Shown: positions 1 through 6,351, counted from the first letter of the stretch. The stretch is 6,376 nt of DNA from Clostridia bacterium (GCA_017540285.1 JAFYBI010000073.1:1-6376); one strand, 5' to 3'. The notes: generated from the letters alone by a model not told the origin. Numbers and translations are program-made.

Positions 1-1101
1 ACCGTCCGCGATCTCTTCAACCTCGGCCTGCGGCTCAACGGGATCATTTCGATCGCGTTCTTCATCGCGTGCGTCTTCTTCCCGCGCCCGCTCATGCTCC
101 TGTACGCGGAGGACGAGGCGCTCGTCTCGATCGGCTGCCAGTATCTGCGCATCGCGGGATGGTCCTATCTTCTGACCGGGATCTCGCAGTGCTATCTCGG
201 TATGATGAAGATCACGGGGCACGCCTCGCGGAGCGCCTGGATCAGCTCGGTGACCGTCGTCGGGAACATCGTGCTCAACGCCGTCTTCATTTTCGGGCTC
301 CTCGGCGCGCCTGCCATGGGAGCGGAAGGGGCGGCTCTCGCCACGGTGATCGCGCGGATCGCGGAGCTCGTCTGGTCGATCGCGTCCACGTTCGAAAAGG
401 ACTTCCTCCCGCCCGATCTGCGGCGTCTCTTCTTGAGGGACCGCGAGCTCTCGCGCGATTTCCGCAAATGCACGCTCCCGCTGCTCGGCGCGTACCTTCT
501 CTGGGGGATCGGCTTCACGTCGTACACCGCGATCATGGGGCACCTCGGACCGGACGCGGCTGCGGCGAGCTCGGTCTCCGCGGTGGTGCGTGACTTGATG
601 TGCTGTATGTGCAACGGCATCGCGGCGGCGGGCGGCATCCTGGTCGGCAACGAGCTCGGCGCGGGCAATCTCGAAAAGGGGCGGATCTACGGCGACCGCA
701 CGGCGCTGCTGTCCTTCCTCATCGGGATCTGTTCGTGTCTGATCGTCCTTGCGACGTCGCCTCTCGTCGTGCGCTTCATGATCCTGACGGACGAGGCGCG
801 CCGGCTTCTCTCCGGGATGCTCATCATCATGTCGTTCTATATGATCGCGCGGTGCGTCTGCACCATCGTCATCAACGGCATCTTCGCGGCGGGCGGGGAT
901 ACACTCTTCGATATGTACTCCCTCGCCGTCGTCATGTGGGGGATCGCGCTTCCGCTGGCTCTGCTCGGCGCGTTCGTCTTCCATTGGCCCGTGCTTGTCG
1001 TCTATGCCTGCACCTGCCTCGACGAGATCGGCAAGATCCCGTGGGTGATGCTGCATTTCCGGAAGCACAAATGGGTCCGCGATCTGACGCGCGAGCGCTG
1101 A
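1..1101 (+). CDS. MATE-family multidrug/Na+ (or H+) antiporter, 5'-truncated by window edge
   Basis: This is the C-terminal 366 residues of a multi-pass membrane efflux protein. The frame is open from base 1, so the true start lies upstream. MATE proteins are usually about 450 residues, so roughly 80-90 residues (the first two or so helices) are missing. Family members export cationic drugs or metabolites in exchange for Na+ or H+. Visible support: many hydrophobic segments, the mid-protein GAEGAALATVIAR motif at the end of the N-lobe, the second-lobe motif VGNELGAGNLEKGR, a NGIFAAGGDT motif before the last helices, and a basic C-terminal tail (FRKHKWVRDLT) typical of clostridial MATE proteins. 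A cysteine cluster (CCMCNG) lies in the first helix of the second lobe. It is the first visible gene of the plus-strand operon, 35 bases before msrA. The substrate cannot be inferred. The family call is firm. Confidence 0.9.
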   Translation, partial: TVRDLFNLGLRLNGIISIAFFIACVFFPRPLMLLYAEDEALVSIGCQYLRIAGWSYLLTGISQCYLGMMKITGHASRSAWISSVTVVGNIVLNAVFIFGLLGAPAMGAEGAALATVIARIAELVWSIASTFEKDFLPPDLRRLFLRDRELSRDFRKCTLPLLGAYLLWGIGFTSYTAIMGHLGPDAAAASSVSAVVRDLMCCMCNGIAAAGGILVGNELGAGNLEKGRIYGDRTALLSFLIGICSCLIVLATSPLVVRFMILTDEARRLLSGMLIIMSFYMIARCVCTIVINGIFAAGGDTLFDMYSLAVVMWGIALPLALLGAFVFHWPVLVVYACTCLDEIGKIPWVMLHFRKHKWVRDLTRER

Positions 1102-1136
1102 ACCGCGGAACCGCCGAAACGGAAAGGAATCTTGCC

Positions 1137-1637
1137 ATGAAAACGATCTATCTCGCCGGGGGCTGCTTCTGGGGATGCGAAAAGTTCTTCGCGCAGTTCG
1201 ACGGCGTCGTGCATACCCTCGTCGGCTACGCGAACGGAAACACCGCGGCCCCGTCCTATGAGGACGTGAAGCACCGCGGCACCGGCCATGCGGAGACCGT
1301 GAAAATCGACTTCGACGAAGAGACGATCTCCCTCGAGGAGCTTCTCGACGATTATTTTCTCGTGATCGATCCGCTCTCCGTGAACAAACAGGGAGAAGAT
1401 GCGGGGATCCAGTACCGAACGGGGATCTATTACGACGACGGGAGCCTTTTGCCCGTCATCCGGGAGCGGGTCGCCCAGGAGGCGGAAAAGTACAATCAGC
1501 CGCTCGCCGTGGAGGTCGCGCCGCTCGAAAACTTCTATCCCGCCGAGGAATACCATCAGAAGTATCTCGATAAGAATCCCGGGGGTTACTGCCATATCCC
1601 GGACCGCATGATGCACATCGCGAAAGGAGAAGAATGA
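1137..1637 (+). CDS. msrA: Peptide-methionine (S)-S-oxide reductase MsrA
   Basis: This enzyme reduces the S epimer of methionine sulfoxide, free or in proteins, back to methionine using thioredoxin, and so repairs oxidative damage in the cytoplasm. The 166-residue product is the usual length for a stand-alone MsrA; no MsrB domain is fused. The signature GGCFWG is at residues 8-13 with catalytic Cys10. Other family blocks are GYANG (30-34), TGHAETV (49-55), the DP.S.N..G.D.G.QYR region (78-94), and EEYHQKYL...GGYCH (137-153). Cys152 in GYCH is the likely resolving cysteine; an extra Cys14 also follows the active site. The ATG at 1137 is chosen because it begins the conserved N-terminus and has a good ribosome binding site (GGAAAGGA, 1121-1128). 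The same frame is open far upstream, but that part overlaps the MATE gene and is not MsrA-like. The stop is separated by one base from the next start. Confidence 0.97.
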   Translation: MKTIYLAGGCFWGCEKFFAQFDGVVHTLVGYANGNTAAPSYEDVKHRGTGHAETVKIDFDEETISLEELLDDYFLVIDPLSVNKQGEDAGIQYRTGIYYDDGSLLPVIRERVAQEAEKYNQPLAVEVAPLENFYPAEEYHQKYLDKNPGGYCHIPDRMMHIAKGEE

Positions 1638-1638
1638 C

Positions 1639-1980
1639 ATGAAGGTCGTCAACGTCTACGAACAGTATTTTGAAGGAAAATGCACCGTCTATGACACCGA
1701 ATGGAAGGGGGCGCGCGTCGTTCTTATCGCAACGACCGAGGAGGGGACCGTCCGCTATGAGGCGCAGGTCACCTTCTTCCCGCACACGGAGGAGGATCCC
1801 TTTCTGATCCCCTACGACAAGGTCGGGACGAAGGAGCTGTATTTCGCGAAGGGCCGCCGCTCCAAGAAGCGCGAGGAGGCCTATCTTTCGATCATCCGCG
1901 GGATCGGCGACGAGCTTGCCGCGAAGATGGACGGCACGATCGACTGGGACAAGCCGCTGATCGAAGCGAGGAGAGGCTGA
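1639..1980 (+). CDS. Uncharacterised 113-residue cytoplasmic protein
   Basis: I do not recognise this family. It is a small soluble protein with no signal peptide or membrane helix. The N-terminal two thirds looks like alternating beta strands (GARVVLIATT at 24-33, VRYEAQVTFFPH at 38-49). A strongly basic stretch follows (KGRRSKKREE, 71-80) leading into a predicted helix (about 78-97), and the tail ends WDKPLIEARRG (103-113). It is probably a real gene: the codon use matches its neighbours, there is a good ribosome binding site (AAAGGAGAA, 1623-1631) inside the end of msrA, and it is separated by exactly one base (TGA-C-ATG) from the genes on both sides. The position between msrA and an acetyltransferase shows co-transcription but gives no function. 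The basic patch could contact nucleic acid, but that is speculation. Confidence 0.85.
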   Translation: MKVVNVYEQYFEGKCTVYDTEWKGARVVLIATTEEGTVRYEAQVTFFPHTEEDPFLIPYDKVGTKELYFAKGRRSKKREEAYLSIIRGIGDELAAKMDGTIDWDKPLIEARRG

Positions 1981-1981
1981 C

Positions 1982-2494
1982 ATGGCGGCGATCACGGTGC
2001 GCAGTCTGACGGAGGGGGATGCTCCGTACTTTGCCGAAGAGGAACGGAAACAGGGCTGGCATACCGCGGATGAGAAATTCCTCGACCGACTCCGCGACGC
2101 GCGGGACGGGAAGTGTATTGCCCTCGTCGCCGAGATCGACGGCGTGCCGGCCGGCTACGTGAACGTCTATCCGATCTGCGATGCCGGAACGCCGTTCGCG
2201 GAGAGGGGACTGCCGGAGATCGTCGATTTCGCGGTGCTGGAGAAGTTCCGCGGACGCGGCGTCGGTTCGGCCCTCATGGACGAGGCGGAGCGCATCGCCG
2301 GGGAATACGCGGATACCGTCTGCCTCGGCGTCGGCCTGCACGCGGGATACGGTTCCGCGCAGCGGATGTACGTCAAGCGCGGGTATATCCCCGACGGATC
2401 GGGCGTCTGGTACCGCGGCCGGGTGTGCGAACCGTATTCGCTCTGCGAGAACGGCGACGATCTCATTCTGTATCTCTCGAAGAAGCTGCGGTGA
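1982..2494 (+). CDS. GNAT-family N-acetyltransferase
   Basis: This is a single-domain acetyl-CoA-dependent acetyltransferase of the Gcn5-related (GNAT) fold, 170 residues, cytoplasmic. The N-terminus (ITVRSLTEGDAPYFAEEE) is the usual first strand and helix. The acetyl-CoA pyrophosphate-binding motif A is at about 82-106: the strand ending DFAVLEKFR, then R-G-R-G-V-G-S (90-96) and the following helix ALMDEAERIA. The later GLHAGYGSAQRMYVKRGYIPDG (118-139) is the typical motif B region, where a residue run before 'Y.K.GY' lines the acceptor side. The substrate could be an amine, a protein N-terminus, an antibiotic or a small metabolite; nothing in the sequence decides. The start at 1982 follows GAGGAGAGG (1968-1976) and lies one base after the preceding stop. 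The peptidase downstream begins 7-10 bases after its stop. Confidence 0.93.
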   Translation: MAAITVRSLTEGDAPYFAEEERKQGWHTADEKFLDRLRDARDGKCIALVAEIDGVPAGYVNVYPICDAGTPFAERGLPEIVDFAVLEKFRGRGVGSALMDEAERIAGEYADTVCLGVGLHAGYGSAQRMYVKRGYIPDGSGVWYRGRVCEPYSLCENGDDLILYLSKKLR

Positions 2495-2498
2495 GGAG
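2493..2498 (+). promoter_or_regulatory. Ribosome binding site that decides the M20 peptidase start
   Basis: GAGGAG overlaps the TGA stop of the acetyltransferase gene. Two adjacent ATG codons follow. The first (2502) is only 3 bases from the site, too close for efficient initiation. The second (2505) is 6 bases away, within the normal range, so 2505 is the likely start. Confidence 0.65.
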
Positions 2499-2504
2499 TT
2501 CATG

Positions 2505-3629
2505 ATGATCGACAGACAACGCATCCTCCATACCTTCTGTACCCTCGTCTCTTTCGATTCCGAGTCGTTCTCCGAGCAGAGGATCAAGGAGTATCTGAAA
2601 GGGCGGCTCGACGCGCTCGGCATGCATCCCGTCGAGGACGACGCCGACCTCCTCTGCGGAAAGCGCGGCCCGGAATCGGCGGGGAATCTCTATGCGCGGC
2701 TCGAAGGGAATATCGGCGGGGAACCGGTCCTCTTTTCCTCGCACATGGACACGGTGAAGCCCGGACGGGGAAAGGTGCCCGTTGTCCGTGAGGACGGGAC
2801 CGTCACCTCCGACGGCACGACCGTGCTCGGCGCGGACGACTGCGGGGGGCTCACGGCGATCCTCGAGGCGCTTTCCGTGATTCGCGAAGAGGGTCTCCCG
2901 CATCCGACCGTCGAGGTCCTGTTCCCGATCGCGGAAGAGCTGTACGGACGGGGCAGCGACCGCTTCGATTACGGCAAAATCGAAGCGAAGCTCTGCTACT
3001 GCCTCGATCTGACCGGCGAGATCGGACACGCGGTGACGGACGCCCCGACGATCCTCTCGGTCGATATCGTCGTCACGGGACGCTCCGCGCACGCAGGATT
3101 CAACCCGGAGGAGGGGATCAACGCCCTCGGCGCGGCGGCGAACGCCCTCTCGAAGATCCCGACGGGCAGGGTCGCCGACGACACGACGGTCAATTTCGGC
3201 GTGATCTCCGGCGGGACGATCACGAACGCGGTCCCCGGCGAGGTGACGATCGGCGGCGAAGTGCGCAGTCTGCGGCATGAAGAGGCGATCCGGCGCGGGG
3301 AAGAGATCCGGCGGATCTTCGAAGAGGAAGCCGCACGGATCGGCGCGCGGGCGGAGGTGAAGATCGCCGAGCAGGTCCGGGCATACCGGACGCCGCGGGA
3401 TCACCGGGTCGTGACGCGCTTTGCGGACGCCGTCCGCGCGGAAGGAATGGAACCCACGCTCGGGGTGACCTTCGGCGGCGCGGATCAGAACCACTTTGCC
3501 AAGCACGGGATCGCGGGGATCGTCGTCGCGTCCGCGATGCACGACGTGCACACGGTTCACGAATACACGAAGCTCGATGAGCTCGAACGCCTGACGGGGA
3601 TCGTCTTGCGCCTGATGAAGGGCGGATAA
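2505..3629 (+). CDS. M20-family metallopeptidase, peptidase T-like (PepT/YqjE type)
   Basis: This is a cytoplasmic dizinc exopeptidase of the M20 family, 374 residues, near the usual length for PepT-like proteins. Numbering from the 2505 start: SSHMDTV (78-84) supplies the metal ligand His80 and the catalytic-helper Asp82; LGADDCGG (108-115) supplies the bridging Asp111; IAEELYGRGS (142-151) holds the catalytic and metal glutamates 144-145; YCLDLTGEIG (165-174) supplies Asp168; HTVHEYTK (349-356) supplies the final ligand His352. The lid or dimerisation domain starts at about 184 and carries GRSAHAGF with His196. All expected zinc ligands are present, so it should be active. It probably acts on short peptides, but N-acyl or amino-acid-derivative substrates are also known in M20. 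Two start codons are possible (2502 and 2505); 2505 is preferred from ribosome-binding-site spacing. It is the last gene of the plus-strand operon. Confidence 0.93.
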   Translation: MIDRQRILHTFCTLVSFDSESFSEQRIKEYLKGRLDALGMHPVEDDADLLCGKRGPESAGNLYARLEGNIGGEPVLFSSHMDTVKPGRGKVPVVREDGTVTSDGTTVLGADDCGGLTAILEALSVIREEGLPHPTVEVLFPIAEELYGRGSDRFDYGKIEAKLCYCLDLTGEIGHAVTDAPTILSVDIVVTGRSAHAGFNPEEGINALGAAANALSKIPTGRVADDTTVNFGVISGGTITNAVPGEVTIGGEVRSLRHEEAIRRGEEIRRIFEEEAARIGARAEVKIAEQVRAYRTPRDHRVVTRFADAVRAEGMEPTLGVTFGGADQNHFAKHGIAGIVVASAMHDVHTVHEYTKLDELERLTGIVLRLMKGG

Positions 3630-3640
3630 GAAAAAGATGA

Positions 3641-3693
3641 GGCTGCCGCATTCACTCCTGCAAATGGAGAAATGTGACAGCCGTTTTGTTCTT
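3641..3693. terminator. Bidirectional rho-independent terminator between convergent operons
   Basis: An imperfect inverted repeat spans 3641-3682: GGCTG (3641-3645) pairs with CAGCC (3678-3682), inner parts CATT and CTCC pair with AATG and GGAG, and the loop is 7 bases (3659-3665). There are two mismatches, one G-T pair and one bulged base. On the plus strand it is followed by TTTTGTTCTT (3684-3693). On the minus strand it is followed by the complement of the A-rich stretch 3628-3637, also T-rich. It sits 11 bases past the peptidase stop and 25 or more bases past the bioY stop, so it plausibly ends both transcripts. Together with its flanks it accounts for most of the 88-base intergenic gap. 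Confidence 0.75.
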
Positions 3694-3717
3694 GTGTGAG
3701 AAGACCGCTCGGTTCGT

Positions 3718-4257
3718 TCAGAATCGTTTCAGCCGCTTTTTCAGCATCTTCGCGAAGAAATAGGCCGCGACGATCTTGGCGATGTCGGGGAGGATATACG
3801 GGAAGACGCACAGTCCGAGCGCGGTCATGAGTCCGGGCTTCGACGGTGCGACGACCATGAACCATGCGGTCCCGAAGGCATAGCAGACGAACATGCCGAC
3901 GAGCATCGAGGCGATTTCGGGAAGCGGCTTTTCTCCGAAGAGTTTTTCCGCGGCACAGTAGATCAGCCCCGCGGCGAGGAAGCCGATGAGATACCCGCCG
4001 GTCGGACCGACGAGCTTGCCGATCCCGCCCGAGAATCCGGAAAAGACCGGCGCTCCGAGCGCACCGATCGCCAGATAGACGGCGAAGGCGAGCGTCCCGT
4101 ACTTCCCGCCGAGCAGGCAGAGCGCGCAGAAGACGCCGAAGGTCTGAAGCGTGAAGGGGATCGGTCCGATCGGTACGGTGATCCACGCGCACGCGGCGAT
4201 GAGGACCGCCATCAGCGATACGCGCACGAGCTGACGGGCGGCAGTTTGCTTCGTCAT
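3718..4257 (-). CDS. bioY: BioY, biotin-specific S component of an ECF transporter
   Basis: This integral membrane protein binds biotin and, with the shared ECF energy-coupling module (two ATPases and EcfT), imports it. At 179 residues it has the normal BioY size, with six hydrophobic segments at roughly 11-29, 34-50, 53-70, 84-102, 113-136 and 143-169. Family signatures are clear: P-I-P-F-T-L-Q-T-F-G-V (32-42), the LGAPVFSGFSGG stretch (67-78), GPTGGYLIGF (84-93), and a final helix carrying LPDIAK with Asp158 and Lys161. The tail is basic (KKRLKRF), consistent with a cytoplasmic C-terminus. No ATPase or EcfT gene is in the window, so the module must be encoded elsewhere, as is usual for group II ECF systems. 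The start lies one base after the manA stop, and no good Shine-Dalgarno precedes it, suggesting translational coupling to manA. Confidence 0.95.
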   Translation of the reverse strand: MTKQTAARQLVRVSLMAVLIAACAWITVPIGPIPFTLQTFGVFCALCLLGGKYGTLAFAVYLAIGALGAPVFSGFSGGIGKLVGPTGGYLIGFLAAGLIYCAAEKLFGEKPLPEIASMLVGMFVCYAFGTAWFMVVAPSKPGLMTALGLCVFPYILPDIAKIVAAYFFAKMLKKRLKRF

Positions 4258-4258
4258 G

Positions 4259-5248
4259 TCAGTTCACTTCGGAGAGGATGCATTCCGCGGCGCCGGCGAT
4301 CTGCATTTCCCCGGTTCCCGCGGGGATGAACCAGCTCTCGCCCTTGTGAAGCGGATAGACCTCGTCGCCCCATTCCAGCTCGGCGTCCTCTCCCGCGTCG
4401 AGAACGAGGAGGGAAGCGAAGCTTCTGTCCGTGGAATCGTAGAGCGCGGTCGAGCCGGGCGCGGTCTTGTACTTCACGACGGTGAAATACTCGCAGGATG
4501 CGAGGATCTCGCAGGTGTCGGACGGGCGGAAGCGGCAGGGAAGCGCGAAGCGGATCCCGTCGATCTCCTCCGGCGTGCGGAGCTTGATGACGTCGATGGC
4601 CTTTGCCGTGTGGAGCTCGCGCGGTTTTCCGTCGGCGCCCGGGCGGTTGTAGTCATAGACGCGGTAGGTGATGTTCGAGTTCTGCTGGATCTCCGCGATG
4701 AGGATGCCCGCGCCGATCGCATGGACCTGGCCCGAGGGGATGAAATACACCTCGCCGGGATGCACGTCGATGAAGTTGAGCTCTTCTTCGGTGCGTCCTT
4801 CCGCGACCGCGGCGGCAAATTCCGGGACGGTGCAGCCCTCCCTCAGACCGTAGACCAGCTGTGCGCCGGGTTCGGCCGCCATGATGTACCACATCTCGGT
4901 CTTGCCGAGCTCTCCTTCGTTGGCGAGGCCGTATTCGTTGTCGGGATGCACCTGGATCGAGAGACGGTCCGCCGCGTCGATGAACTTGATGAGCAGCGGG
5001 AAGCGGTCGTAGCGCGCGCCGCAGAGCCCGAGGACGGAACGGCGTGCCGCGTCGATGTAGTCGCCGAGCGCGATGCCCGCGTATTCGCCGTCCGCGATGA
5101 CGCACATCTCCTTTTCGCGGACCGTGAGCTCCCACGATTCCGCGATCTTTTCAAAAGGCGCCGTTTTGTTGTATTCGCGTCTGAGACGGTCTCCGCCCCA
5201 GATGATTTCCTTTGAAACGGGTCTGAGCAGAAGCGGGTACTTTTTCAT
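4259..5248 (-). CDS. manA: Mannose-6-phosphate isomerase, class I (phosphomannose isomerase)
   Basis: This cytoplasmic zinc enzyme interconverts mannose 6-phosphate and fructose 6-phosphate, linking mannose use (or GDP-mannose supply) to glycolysis. The product is 329 residues, the short Bacillus-type class I form built of two cupin folds. Key blocks: IIWGGDRL (15-22), ESWELT (37-42), PLLIKFIDAADRLSIQVHPDN (84-104), GKTEMWYIM (115-123), PSGQVHAIGAG (171-181), and EIQQNSNITYRVYDYNR (186-202). By family knowledge the zinc ligands are Gln99, His101, Glu118 and His176, and Arg196 is the active-site arginine; all are present. The frame is open upstream to about 5383, but that part overlaps the regulator gene. 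The ATG at 5248 is right because the isomerase homology begins there and AAGGAGG lies 5 bases before it. It lies 35 bases after the ROK regulator stop and one base before bioY. Confidence 0.97.
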   Translation of the reverse strand: MKKYPLLLRPVSKEIIWGGDRLRREYNKTAPFEKIAESWELTVREKEMCVIADGEYAGIALGDYIDAARRSVLGLCGARYDRFPLLIKFIDAADRLSIQVHPDNEYGLANEGELGKTEMWYIMAAEPGAQLVYGLREGCTVPEFAAAVAEGRTEEELNFIDVHPGEVYFIPSGQVHAIGAGILIAEIQQNSNITYRVYDYNRPGADGKPRELHTAKAIDVIKLRTPEEIDGIRFALPCRFRPSDTCEILASCEYFTVVKYKTAPGSTALYDSTDRSFASLLVLDAGEDAELEWGDEVYPLHKGESWFIPAGTGEMQIAGAAECILSEVN

Positions 5249-5253
5249 GATGA

Positions 5254-5260
5254 CCTCCTT
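5254..5260 (-). promoter_or_regulatory. Strong ribosome binding site of manA
   Basis: On the minus strand the bases read AAGGAGG, a near-perfect Shine-Dalgarno sequence, 5 bases before the ATG at 5248. It fixes the manA start and rules out the longer open frame that reaches back into the regulator gene. It is the strongest ribosome binding site on the minus strand of this window. Confidence 0.85.
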
Positions 5261-5283
5261 GTGGATCTTGACGGCCGGACCGG

Positions 5284-6351
5284 TCAGAGACTGACGTCCG
5301 AGGGGCCGTAGACGATTTCGTTCAGCCAGAGCTCGCGCAGGCTCATGGTCAGACCGCGGTGGGAATTGTGGGACTTGCACCACGCGCGCCTCAGCTCGGG
5401 CATATCCTCCGGCTTCATGCCGAACTGCAGGCGGAGCGCATCGTTGAGGCTCGGGATGATGCCGTCGCAGTCGAAGGGGAAGCAGAAATCGAGGATGACG
5501 GTGTGCGGGTTGAGCGCGCGGATGAGATTATAGACCGGGAGGCCGAGGGTATCGACGACCTCGTTCTGATCTTTGCAGGCGGCGATCTTCTTCTCGACCG
5601 TGCAGCCGGTGAGCTGCCGGACGGAGCCGAGGTCGCACGCGTGGCCGTTCTTGCCGAGGATGAGATTGCCCGCGACGACGTACACGCCGCAGACGAAGTG
5701 ATCGCTGACATACCAGTAGACGATGTTCTTGTGCTCATAATCCTCGACGTGGCGGATGTTCGAGCGGGCCGCGGCGTTGATGTGGGAATCGATGACGAGG
5801 GGCATGCGGCGGAAGTGTCTCTTCACGATCTCCCCGAGCGGAAGATCGGCCAGCTCCGGGATGCGCGATGTGAAGACCCGGTCGGTGGCGGCGTCGTACG
5901 GACCGGGGACCGCCACGCCGACGCCGATGCAGTTCTGCTCCATGTCGTAGGAGCGTCGGACGTTTACGGAAGTCTCCGCGAGGAACGCCTGCACGTTCTC
6001 CTCGTAGGTGGCGTTCGGGCGGTACTGGAAGGTGAACTTGTCGAGGGTGTCGAGCCGGAGATTGAGGATCGCGCAGCGGAACTCATAGCGCGTGAAATCG
6101 AGGATCAGCGAGAACCGCTCCGGGTTGATGCTGAGAAGCCCAGCGCGGCGTCCGGCCTGCGAACGGATCTCCTTGACCTGCGTGACGACGTTCCGCTCGA
6201 GGAGCGCGTCGGCGATCTTTCCGACGGTCACGAGGGAGAGGTCGGTCTTCTCGGAGATCTCGGCGCGGCTGATGCGGTCGACCTCCGCGATCGAGTTGAG
6301 GATGGCTTTGATGCTCTCATATTTGATGCTTTTCAGGCTGATATTGGTCAT
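5284..6351 (-). CDS. ROK-family transcriptional regulator (winged HTH + degenerate ROK domain)
   Basis: A 355-residue DNA-binding regulator. Residues about 8-78 form a MarR/NagC-like winged helix-turn-helix (ISRAEISEKTDLSLVTVGKI, then the wing ending RRAGLLSINPER). The rest is a ROK (repressor, ORF, kinase) fold, recognised from GVGVAVPGPYD (143-153), PLVIDSHINAAAR (184-196) and GKNGHACDLG (233-242). The kinase ATP loop (D-x-G-x-T) is eroded to LDFTRYE (84-90), the catalytic Asp of the N-D-A-N motif is replaced by His190, and the C-x-C-G-x-x-G-C zinc site is absent. It therefore should not be a kinase. Proximity to manA suggests it represses this operon and responds to a sugar or sugar phosphate; that is inference. 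The start at 6351 is preceded by GGGAAGGA (6359-6366) with AAGGA 7 bases away. Its promoter and operator would lie mostly beyond the window end. Confidence 0.9.
   Translation of the reverse strand: MTNISLKSIKYESIKAILNSIAEVDRISRAEISEKTDLSLVTVGKIADALLERNVVTQVKEIRSQAGRRAGLLSINPERFSLILDFTRYEFRCAILNLRLDTLDKFTFQYRPNATYEENVQAFLAETSVNVRRSYDMEQNCIGVGVAVPGPYDAATDRVFTSRIPELADLPLGEIVKRHFRRMPLVIDSHINAAARSNIRHVEDYEHKNIVYWYVSDHFVCGVYVVAGNLILGKNGHACDLGSVRQLTGCTVEKKIAACKDQNEVVDTLGLPVYNLIRALNPHTVILDFCFPFDCDGIIPSLNDALRLQFGMKPEDMPELRRAWCKSHNSHRGLTMSLRELWLNEIVYGPSDVSL

Noticed and set aside
600..1136. Upstream extension of the msrA reading frame
   Set aside because: It overlaps the MATE gene in another frame and is Arg/His-rich nonsense. 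MsrA homology and a good ribosome binding site both start at 1137.
2463..3560. Long minus-strand open frame (365 codons) antisense to the M20 peptidase
   Set aside because: The product is an Arg/Asp/Pro-rich low-complexity shadow with no recognisable domain and no convincing ribosome binding site. The plus strand carries the full set of M20 metal ligands.
3700..3717. Small inverted repeat (ACCG/CGGT type) just past the bioY stop
   Set aside because: The stem is at most four base pairs with a very small loop and no adjacent T tract; the larger hairpin at 3641-3682 explains termination better.
4256..5215. Long plus-strand open frame (319 codons) antisense to manA
   Set aside because: It is the mirror of a GC-rich coding region with strong third-position bias. 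Its translation is rich in Arg, Ala, Asp and Val with no family motif, while the opposite strand encodes an intact isomerase with all active-site residues.
5278..5285. 8-base palindrome GACCGGTC near the ROK stop codon, next to CGGCCG
   Set aside because: Considered as an operator ahead of manA, but it is short, overlaps a stop codon, and such palindromes are expected by chance in GC-rich DNA. No second copy or flanking promoter is visible.
5249..5383. Upstream extension of the manA reading frame
   Set aside because: It overlaps the 3' end of the ROK regulator. The isomerase homology begins at 5248 directly after AAGGAGG.
5284..6351. ROK protein as a sugar kinase (glucokinase or fructokinase)
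   Set aside because: It has an N-terminal winged HTH, lacks the D-x-G-x-T ATP loop, and has His in place of the catalytic Asp, so a regulator is the better call.
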